Assembly: GCA_040772905.1 (NCBI GenBank)
Contig: JAXGXJ010000007.1
Coordinates: 62,001-126,000, forward strand
Direction of reading: 5' to 3'
Length of the DNA: 64,000 bases
DNA from: JAXGXJ01 sp040772905
GTDB lineage: Bacteria; Actinomycetota; Thermoleophilia; RBG-16-64-13
The position numbers and the translations under genes were made by a program. This document shows, piece after piece, positions 57,972 to 64,000 of the stretch. Below the pieces are notes generated by a model, which was not told the origin of the DNA, did not search any database, and saw only the letters and a program-made list of their open reading frames with translations. How positions within the stretch are numbered: position 1 is the first letter of the stretch; the number at the start of each line of letters is the position of its first letter.

Positions 57972-59267
57972 GTGAGTAGGTTGACGGTGGTTGGTGCGGG
58001 TTACGTCGGTCTCGTCACGGCGGCGTGCATGGCCGATCTGGGCCACGATATCGTGGCCATGGACGTCGACCCAGAGCGCATCCGCGTCCTCGAGGAGGGT
58101 GGGGTCCCCATCTACGAACCCGGGCTCGCCGAACTCATCGCCAAGAACCGGGTACGCATACACTTCAGCGCCGACGCCATCGCGTCTTGTGCCGACGCCG
58201 ACTTCATCTTCCTCTGTGTCGACACCCCTTCCACCTATTCCGGGGATGCCGACCTGTCCCGCATCTGGCAGGCGGTTGAAAACCTCCCCGACAGAGACGG
58301 CACGCACATCCTGGTGACCAAATCCACCGTACCCGTGGGGACCGGAGCCGCCATACAGGCTGAACTCGCCCAGCGCGGCCTCACTCATGTCCGTTATGCC
58401 TCCAATCCGGAGTTCCTCCGCGAGGGGACTGCCATCACCGACTTCATGAACGCCGACCGCATCGTAGTGGGAGGCAGCGAGCCCGCCGTGTGCGACGCCG
58501 TCGCCGCCCTGTACGAAGGCGTCGATTGCCCGGTGGTGAAGACCGACGTCGCCTCAGCCGAGATGATCAAGTACGCCTCCAACGCGTTCCTGGCGACAAA
58601 GATCAGCTTCATCAACGAGATCGCCAACGTCTGTGAAGCCACGGGAGCCGACGTACAGGTGGTGGCGTACGGCATGGGCCTCGACCATCGCATCGGCCCG
58701 CACTTCCTGCAGGCGGGCATCGGCTACGGCGGCAGTTGCTTCCCCAAAGACGTCTCCGCACTCAAACAGATCGCCGGCAACAGCGGGTACCACTTCCAGC
58801 TTCTGAACGCGGTCATCGAGGTGAACGAACTGCAGAAACGACGCGTCATCGGGAAGCTGAAGCGCCACCTTGGTGATGAGCTGCGGGGACTGCGCATCGC
58901 CCTGCTGGGCTTGGCCTTCAAGCCCAACACCGACGACATCCGGCAGGCGCCGGCCATCGTGCTCGCGAGTCGTCTTCTGGCCGAGGGCGCCACTGTCGTG
59001 GGGTACGACCCGATAGCCGTGGAGAACACACGGGCGTTGCTGCCCACCGTCACCTATACCGGCTCGGCAATGGACGCTCTGCGCGGCGCGGACGCGTGTG
59101 TGCTCGTCACCGAATGGCAGGAGTTCCTGGACCTCGATTGGAGGCGGGCGAAAGACATCATGGCCCGTCCCATCGCAATCGACGGACGAAACGCTCTGGA
59201 CGGCCGCATGCTCGTTGCCGCGGGCTTCACCTACGAAGGGGTGGGGACGAGACCGATACGTCCGTGA
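57972..59267 (+). CDS. ugd: UDP-glucose 6-dehydrogenase
   Basis: 431 residues. NAD-binding 'VVGAGYVGLVTAACMADLGH', 'FIFLCVDTPST', 'EFLREGTAI', catalytic Cys C256 in 'GYGGSCFPKD', and the C-terminal UDP-binding domain ('LLGLAFKPNTDDIRQAPAI'). Makes UDP-glucuronate for envelope polysaccharides, in line with the polymerase gene after it. GTG start with GGAGG 6 nt upstream. Confidence 0.95.
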   Translation: MSRLTVVGAGYVGLVTAACMADLGHDIVAMDVDPERIRVLEEGGVPIYEPGLAELIAKNRVRIHFSADAIASCADADFIFLCVDTPSTYSGDADLSRIWQAVENLPDRDGTHILVTKSTVPVGTGAAIQAELAQRGLTHVRYASNPEFLREGTAITDFMNADRIVVGGSEPAVCDAVAALYEGVDCPVVKTDVASAEMIKYASNAFLATKISFINEIANVCEATGADVQVVAYGMGLDHRIGPHFLQAGIGYGGSCFPKDVSALKQIAGNSGYHFQLLNAVIEVNELQKRRVIGKLKRHLGDELRGLRIALLGLAFKPNTDDIRQAPAIVLASRLLAEGATVVGYDPIAVENTRALLPTVTYTGSAMDALRGADACVLVTEWQEFLDLDWRRAKDIMARPIAIDGRNALDGRMLVAAGFTYEGVGTRPIRP

Positions 59268-59351
59268 CGGCAGCTGTGGGCGTCGGCCCTGGTGACCCTC
59301 GTGGGACGATCTCAGGGAGGAACGCGCCCTCACACGGCAAAGAGCGGAAGG

Positions 59352-59357
59352 TACAAT
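59352..59357 (+). promoter_or_regulatory. -10 box before leader ORF
   Basis: TACAAT 33 nt before the leader ATG at 59390. Confidence 0.5.
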
Positions 59358-59389
59358 CTTGACGACCCACCTTCCGCCTGAAGGAGGCG

Positions 59390-59446
59390 ATGATGCGTCA
59401 TCGCAACCGCCATAGTGCCCCGTCGCTGATGACCCGGGGTCGGTGA
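59390..59446 (+). CDS. 18-codon leader ORF upstream of the polymerase gene
   Basis: ATG ATG CGT... ending in TGA at 59444-59446. An ideal AAGGAGG is placed 3 nt upstream. The ORF is in the same frame as the large gene whose TTG lies 3 nt beyond the stop. Basic peptide (several Arg and His). CGCCT-GAAGG-AGGCG (59376-59390) can fold over the ribosome site. A leader peptide coupling translation of the polymerase is the simplest reading; a recently interrupted N-terminus is another. Confidence 0.55.
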   Translation: MMRHRNRHSAPSLMTRGR

Positions 59447-59449
59447 GAG

Positions 59450-62107
59450 TTGAACGCACCGGACACCGGCGTGGCCCGCGAGGGTGGACGCGCCCCCTCC
59501 GTGGCCCTGTGGTGCGTGCCTCTGTTGATCATCTCGTGCGCGTGGCTCTGGCTGGCGTTCGCGTCGGGAGGGCTCGCATCTGACGAGTGGTTCCCGGGAG
59601 CCTTCCTCATCGGACTCCTGGCGCTGCTGGTGGGCCTCCTGGTGGTCTATCCACGCCGCCCACGCCAACTCTCCCTCAGCGTTCTCGTGCTTCTTGGGGC
59701 CTATACATTGTGGGTGGCGGCATCGGCGTTGTGGGCCTCATCTCCCGCCAGGGTGTGGCCCGAAGCCGTGCGAACAGGTGCCCTGCTCCTGGTCTTCGCT
59801 CTGGCCCTGGCCGCCCTCTCGCAAGCCGGTGTGCGCCGAGTGTTCCGCTACCTGTTCATGGCCGCAGCTGCGGCCCTCCTTGCCGGCTGTATCGGACGCC
59901 TGTGGTGGCCGGTGGACACCGAGTCGCTATTCCTGGGAGCTCGGCTGGCCTTCCCGGCGGGATATCCCAACGGATCCGCCGCGTTGTTCCTCATCCCATT
60001 CTGGCCGCTCATCTGGCTTGCGGCTGCTCCGGGTGAGCGCGCGCCGGTACGCGGCGTGGCTCTGGGCCTGGCTACCGGCCTGGTAGCGTTGGCCGTCCTC
60101 ACGCAGTCCCGCGCGGCCATCTACAGCCTTCTGGTGACGATGATCGTGGTCTTCATCGTCTCCCCCCACCGTCTGCGCACCCTCTTATACCTCATCGCGC
60201 CCGGCCTGCTCTTGGTCTATGTGTTCCCCAACCTCAACCGGTATTGGGCTGAAGGAGGACCCGCAGCCGTGGGGGGCGGAGGACCGGCAGCGCGCACCGT
60301 GCTGGTCGCCGCGCTCACCGCCGGCTTCATAGGTATGATCGTCGCCTTGCTCGAGCGATGGATCCCGACCAGCCGAAGGATGAAGGCCATCTTCGGTTGC
60401 GTGGTGTTGGCGGGCGCTCTGGCAGGGCTGGTCTACGGCTCCATCGTCCTCACCCGCGACTTGGGCGGACCCGGTGCCTGGCTCTCACAGGCGTGGCAAC
60501 GTTTCATAGGTCAGGAGCAGGTCGAGCCGGAGGCAGAACGGAGCTCGCGGCTGACCGTGGTCTCGACGGGCGGAGGAGTGGAGATCTGGCGGGTGGCCTG
60601 GGAAAGCTTCAGCGAGGAACCGCTGCTGGGCAGTGGTGCCGGCAACTTCGCGTTCGCACACGATCGCCTGCGCGCGGATGCCGACACCACTGCCCGCGAG
60701 GCTCATTCCCTGGAGTTGCAGGTGTTGTCCGAGACGGGCGTCGTGGGCGGGATTCTCCTGGGCCTGACCGTGGTGTTGACTCTGGGCGGAGCGCTCTGGG
60801 GACGGTCCGTAGCCTCGTGGCGCCGTGCACGCCGTGGTTGGCTCCATCGCCCTGGTCGTGCGGCGCCTCGGGAGTCCGACGCGCGCGGCAGCGACGCGCG
60901 CTGGGGTGGCGATCCCCAAGCCTATGGCTGGGAGATGGCCCTCTTCGCCGGGCTCGCCTACTGGTTCATACATGCCAGTCTGGACAGGCTTTGGCAACTC
61001 ACCGCCGTGGCGATCCCCGCGCTCTTGCTGCTGGCCGCGTTGTTGGCGGCTGTCGACGCTCGCGCGGACACGATGTGGCCCCGTTGGGAACGTCTGCTTC
61101 GGCGTTGGAGCGAGCGGAGGAGGACGAGCGCTCTCGCGGATGCCAGGCCGGCCGGGGCCGGCGAAGGCGAGGAGGCACGAGGGACGGCCGAGAACACGAG
61201 GATCGACCGGGACGACGGGGTCGTAGCCGCGGAGACCAGGGAGGTTCCCCGCCGCCATCCCAGCTCACAATACGCATCCGCGGAGGACGGCTTCAGGATG
61301 CGCCGTTCCGACCAGTACATGTCGAAGTGGAGGAAGCGCCGACGGCGCGAGTTGCGGCGCAGGAGGAGCGCAGACCGGATCCGCCCGGCGGGCGCCGTGT
61401 CGACTGCCTTCCGCTACACCCTCATCGTGATGGGTGCACTGGTGCTGGTGGCGGGCGTGTTCCCGTACGTGTCTGCGCGCCTGGAGGCATCCGCCCTCGC
61501 CCTGTCGCGCAGCCGACCGGCCCAAGCCGTCGATCGGGCCGAGACGGCCCACTGGCTGTATCCGGGCCATGCCGGACCCCTGCGCCTTCAGGGCACGATC
61601 TTCGTGGGGGCGGCCCAGACCGCCGCCCTGGGGACTTCACCCGACCGCGCAGGCGCGGTCATCGACGACCTGGCGCTGGCGACAGCCACCTTCGAGCGTG
61701 CCACCACCACCGAATCGGCCGATTGGTCCACCCACTACGACGCTGCTGTGGCCGGCCTCAACCTCCTGACGGCCCGGTCGAGGGCTGTCGACGCCGACGA
61801 CCCCGCGACGCACGTGGATCTCGTCGGCTCCCTCGCGAACGTCCCCGGTCTCAAGGATTGGTCACTGCTGCCGATGGGCACCGACCTCGGGGCACCAGGA
61901 CAGAGTGCGGGTTCGCTGTGGCCCACGAAAGAGGCGGACGAGGCGACGGTACGCTACCGCGCGATGGACACCTCGGAGTTGGCCGAGGCCGCCCTTACCT
62001 TCCTGGCCGCAGCCCAGGCCAGGAATCCCCTCTCCGCCGAGGTGGCCGCAGCCCTGCGACTGGCCGAACGTCTCAAGGGCGCAGCCAGCGAGCCAACATC
62101 CGGATAG
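59450..62107 (+). CDS. O-antigen-ligase-like polysaccharide polymerase with C-terminal extension
   Basis: 885 residues. N-terminal ~440 residues are ~11 membrane segments of the O-antigen ligase/Wzy superfamily ('GYPNGSAALFLIPFWPLIWL', and the outside loop with 'EEPLLGSGAGNFAFAHDRLR'). A second membrane block and a basic region follow ('SKWRKRRRRELRRRRSADR', ~620-640), then one more membrane helix and a C-terminal helical outside domain with repeat-like character ('AETAHWLYPGHAGPLRLQGT'). Joins or ligates polysaccharide units; partner of UDP-glucuronate made next door. TTG start 59450, weak ribosome site, probably translationally coupled to the leader ORF. Its last 35 bases overlap the convergent GH77 gene. 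Confidence 0.82.
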   Translation: MNAPDTGVAREGGRAPSVALWCVPLLIISCAWLWLAFASGGLASDEWFPGAFLIGLLALLVGLLVVYPRRPRQLSLSVLVLLGAYTLWVAASALWASSPARVWPEAVRTGALLLVFALALAALSQAGVRRVFRYLFMAAAAALLAGCIGRLWWPVDTESLFLGARLAFPAGYPNGSAALFLIPFWPLIWLAAAPGERAPVRGVALGLATGLVALAVLTQSRAAIYSLLVTMIVVFIVSPHRLRTLLYLIAPGLLLVYVFPNLNRYWAEGGPAAVGGGGPAARTVLVAALTAGFIGMIVALLERWIPTSRRMKAIFGCVVLAGALAGLVYGSIVLTRDLGGPGAWLSQAWQRFIGQEQVEPEAERSSRLTVVSTGGGVEIWRVAWESFSEEPLLGSGAGNFAFAHDRLRADADTTAREAHSLELQVLSETGVVGGILLGLTVVLTLGGALWGRSVASWRRARRGWLHRPGRAAPRESDARGSDARWGGDPQAYGWEMALFAGLAYWFIHASLDRLWQLTAVAIPALLLLAALLAAVDARADTMWPRWERLLRRWSERRRTSALADARPAGAGEGEEARGTAENTRIDRDDGVVAAETREVPRRHPSSQYASAEDGFRMRRSDQYMSKWRKRRRRELRRRRSADRIRPAGAVSTAFRYTLIVMGALVLVAGVFPYVSARLEASALALSRSRPAQAVDRAETAHWLYPGHAGPLRLQGTIFVGAAQTAALGTSPDRAGAVIDDLALATATFERATTTESADWSTHYDAAVAGLNLLTARSRAVDADDPATHVDLVGSLANVPGLKDWSLLPMGTDLGAPGQSAGSLWPTKEADEATVRYRAMDTSELAEAALTFLAAAQARNPLSAEVAAALRLAERLKGAASEPTSG

Positions 62108-64000
62108 CCTCTTCCGACTCGGCCCGCGACGCCAGGATCTTCCGGCGCCAATTGGGTCGCTCGGGACCGGTGCCGGGCACGTTCTGAGGCTCGGTCTCCA
62201 TGAGAAGGTCTTCCAGGCTCACCAGGACCAGGGCCGCCCTGCCTGCCGCCATGCGTCGCAGCGCACAGCGAAGGAGCCTCAGCGGCAGCGGGTCGGCACC
62301 ATCGTGATCCGGCAGCAGGAGAGTGAGGCGGGTGACAAGCCGGGCGCGCGCGCTCCGGGCGCGCGCCACTTCCTCCGCCGTCGACTGTCCGGTCTCCACC
62401 CTCGTGTCGATGTCCCTCCCCTCCAGGAAGCCTGCCAGGGGGACCATGTCATGCGTGTTGATACTCGCCACGGCGCCGGCCGGCACCGTGGTGGCAAGCG
62501 TGCGGCTGCGCGGGCTGAGCGTGGTCTGGAAGACCCACGTCCGAGAGACACCATGCCGGCGCATGCTCGAGCGCACGCCCACGGGCACAGTCCCCAGGTC
62601 TTCACCAACCACCGCGGTCCGGCTGCGCTGCGATTCCAGCGCCAGGACAGCGTACGACTCCTCCGCCGGGTAGTGCAGATAGGTCCCCGCGGAAGGCTCT
62701 GCCCCCACGGGGATCACGAACAACCGGTGCAGAGCCATGACGTGGTCCACCCGAAGATAGCGGGCGTGCGCCATCTGCCGGCGGAGCGCCGCCGCGAAGT
62801 AGCTGTGGCCGGACTCGCGACCCCTCTCGGGGTGCAGTGGAGGACACTCCCAATCCTGCCCCAACGAGAAGAAAGCGTCCGGTGGAGCCCCCGAGGAGAG
62901 GCCATGGAGGAACAGTTGGGGCCATCGCTGTGTGTCGAAGCCGTGAGGATGCACACCCACAGGCATGTCGAGGAACAGCCCGCTGCCGTCCGAGGAGAGG
63001 GCGGCAGCGGTCAACTGCTCTTCCATCTGCCACTGACAGTAGAGGTGGTACCTCTCGGCCGGAGTCTGGAAGCGCCCACCCGGTCTGCGTCGCTCACCGA
63101 CGCCCTCCGACTCCATCGCGGCCCGGAACCGCGCGTAGGCTTCAGCCTCATCGTTCCCCTCCAGATACGAGTGGAACGCCTCCCATCTTCCCGGCCCGGG
63201 AGCATCGAAGAAGCACTCGGCCATCGGCTCCAACACGCTGCGCTTGAGCGCCATCAGCGTGCGGTAGTCCACCTCCGCACCCATGCGCAGCCGAGCGACC
63301 TGGTCTTGGAGCGCCGAAGAGCGCCATCTCTCCCCAGCCTCCGCACACGAGCCGAACTCTGCGACGCGTTCCACCGCCAGATGCACTTCGTTCCAGAAGA
63401 GACGGCTCACCGGCCGGTAAGGCGCCGGCTCGAAGGGACGGTCCATGAAGCCGGCCAGCAACGGCAGTGTGGCCACAGCGGCACCGCCCGCCCGCTCCAC
63501 CTGCTCACACAGCCACTGCAGGTCGGCCAGGTCTCCGGCTCCCCAGTCACGCTCGCCGGCGAGAGCGTACACGGGGGCAAAGACCCCCCAGGGAGCAAGG
63601 CCGGCCCTCTCACCTGATCGATCACGCACGTGCGACCAGCAGCGACGCGGGGCTGCGATGACCGCAGCCTCCCCCCTCACGCCATCGCCTTCCACCACCA
63701 GCCGGTGATATCCCAGCGGAAGTCGCACCGGCACCCGGAGGGGGCTTCGCTCGAAATCGTCCACGTGAGTCCGGCCGTCTTCCATGTTGAGCGTCATCCG
63801 CACGCGCGCGCTCCGCCCCCCGGGCGGAGACGGCATAGGCACGTCCAAGGCAGGCACCACGCCTTCCCACGCCACGATCACCGGCTCGATGACACGCCGG
63901 CGTCGTTCACGTTCTCGAGCCGCCAGACCGGCCTCCAGCGCATGCACACCGGGCACTTGGCTGAGTGCATCACCACGCGGTACCTCCAGAGAGGCACCGA
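62073..64000 (-). CDS. malQ: 4-alpha-glucanotransferase (GH77), 5'-truncated by window
   Basis: At least 642 codons; the frame stays open to the right edge, so the true start is outside. Matches MalQ: 'WGVFAPVYALAGERDWGAGDLADLQW' early, 'RYLRVDHVMALHRLFVIPVG' with the catalytic Asp, 'YPAEE', and 'VGEDLGTVPVGVR' with the acid/base Glu. Transfers alpha-1,4 glucan segments in starch, glycogen or maltodextrin metabolism. The long N-terminal part before the catalytic domain is the MalQ-N type. It overlaps the polymerase gene's end by 35 bp. Confidence 0.93.
   Translation of the reverse strand, partial: GASLEVPRGDALSQVPGVHALEAGLAARERERRRRVIEPVIVAWEGVVPALDVPMPSPPGGRSARVRMTLNMEDGRTHVDDFERSPLRVPVRLPLGYHRLVVEGDGVRGEAAVIAAPRRCWSHVRDRSGERAGLAPWGVFAPVYALAGERDWGAGDLADLQWLCEQVERAGGAAVATLPLLAGFMDRPFEPAPYRPVSRLFWNEVHLAVERVAEFGSCAEAGERWRSSALQDQVARLRMGAEVDYRTLMALKRSVLEPMAECFFDAPGPGRWEAFHSYLEGNDEAEAYARFRAAMESEGVGERRRPGGRFQTPAERYHLYCQWQMEEQLTAAALSSDGSGLFLDMPVGVHPHGFDTQRWPQLFLHGLSSGAPPDAFFSLGQDWECPPLHPERGRESGHSYFAAALRRQMAHARYLRVDHVMALHRLFVIPVGAEPSAGTYLHYPAEESYAVLALESQRSRTAVVGEDLGTVPVGVRSSMRRHGVSRTWVFQTTLSPRSRTLATTVPAGAVASINTHDMVPLAGFLEGRDIDTRVETGQSTAEEVARARSARARLVTRLTLLLPDHDGADPLPLRLLRCALRRMAAGRAALVLVSLEDLLMETEPQNVPGTGPERPNWRRKILASRAESEEAIRMLARWLRP

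Noticed and set aside
59444..59446. TGA at the end of the leader ORF as a selenocysteine or readthrough codon
   Set aside because: No recognisable SECIS-type hairpin directly after it, and a Sec would be placed in a random N-terminal tail; a stop with re-initiation is simpler.
61905..63617. 570-codon + strand frame opposite the GH77 gene
   Set aside because: Antisense shadow; Arg/His-rich with no domain.

Overview
The window is about 64 kb of very GC-rich, densely coded bacterial DNA with no gene-free stretch over 300 bases, and with no insertion sequence, prophage or CRISPR array that I can see. The lineage looks like a high-GC Gram-positive: most likely a deep-branching Actinomycetota, with a high-GC Bacillota or Chloroflexota as alternatives. 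Reasons are the large Alu-type SRP RNA, the tRNA-Ser / SRP RNA / dnaX / ybaB / recR gene set, a CtpE-like P-type ATPase, many Tat-type lipoprotein signals, frequent GTG/TTG starts, and promoters with a clear -10 box (TATAAT, TAGAAT, TACAAT) but usually no recognisable -35. At least two transcripts look leaderless.

Layout. 1-4.2 kb: two convergent amidohydrolase-2 genes (one apparently missing metal ligands), an orphan LivK-type binding protein and a TetR regulator. 4.3-12 kb: BipA GTPase, a lipoprotein, a DEAD-box helicase with a LexA-like box in its promoter, a GNAT acetyltransferase, a DUF4914/PEPCK-like protein and PurC. 12-17.4 kb: two adjacent P-type ATPases (a Ca2+-type and a CtpE-like one). 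17.5-26.1 kb: a peptide ABC transporter operon in the unusual order SBP, permease C, fused double ATPase, permease B, MFS; this meets an M29 aminopeptidase tail to tail, followed by a thioesterase. 26.1-33.8 kb: a TatD-like hydrolase, a cyclase/formamidase, a MarR-MFS operon, an AEC permease with a HAD-AIRS fusion, and a steroid 5-alpha-reductase homologue.

33.8-44.7 kb: a membrane protein, tRNA-Ser(GGA), a lipoprotein, the 272-nt SRP RNA, a tandem universal stress protein, a KefB-like antiporter, a PII-like plus double DUF1538 operon, then dnaX, ybaB, recR and lysC. The classical tRNA-Ser/SRP/dnaX neighbourhood seems to be split here by about 5 kb of transport and stress genes. 44.7-52.9 kb: an ABC-2 exporter (one ATPase, two permeases), a kinase-less PAS/GAF/pseudo-receiver protein, a second orphan LivK-type binding protein with a palindromic operator candidate, and asd. 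52.9-64 kb: a phosphoesterase, an MrfA-like helicase, a LOG-like protein, a cell-wall amidase, UDP-glucose dehydrogenase, a large O-antigen-ligase-like polymerase preceded by an in-frame 18-codon leader ORF, and a 4-alpha-glucanotransferase cut by the window end.

Themes: uptake of peptides and small organic acids with matching hydrolases, lysine/threonine branch synthesis (lysC, asd), cation homeostasis, and envelope polysaccharide. I see no clear multi-gene defence or biosynthetic system. The most unusual items are the HAD-AIRS fusion, the kinase-less sensor with a Glu-for-Asp receiver, the amidohydrolase with lost ligands, the PII/DUF1538 module and the leader ORF ahead of the polymerase.
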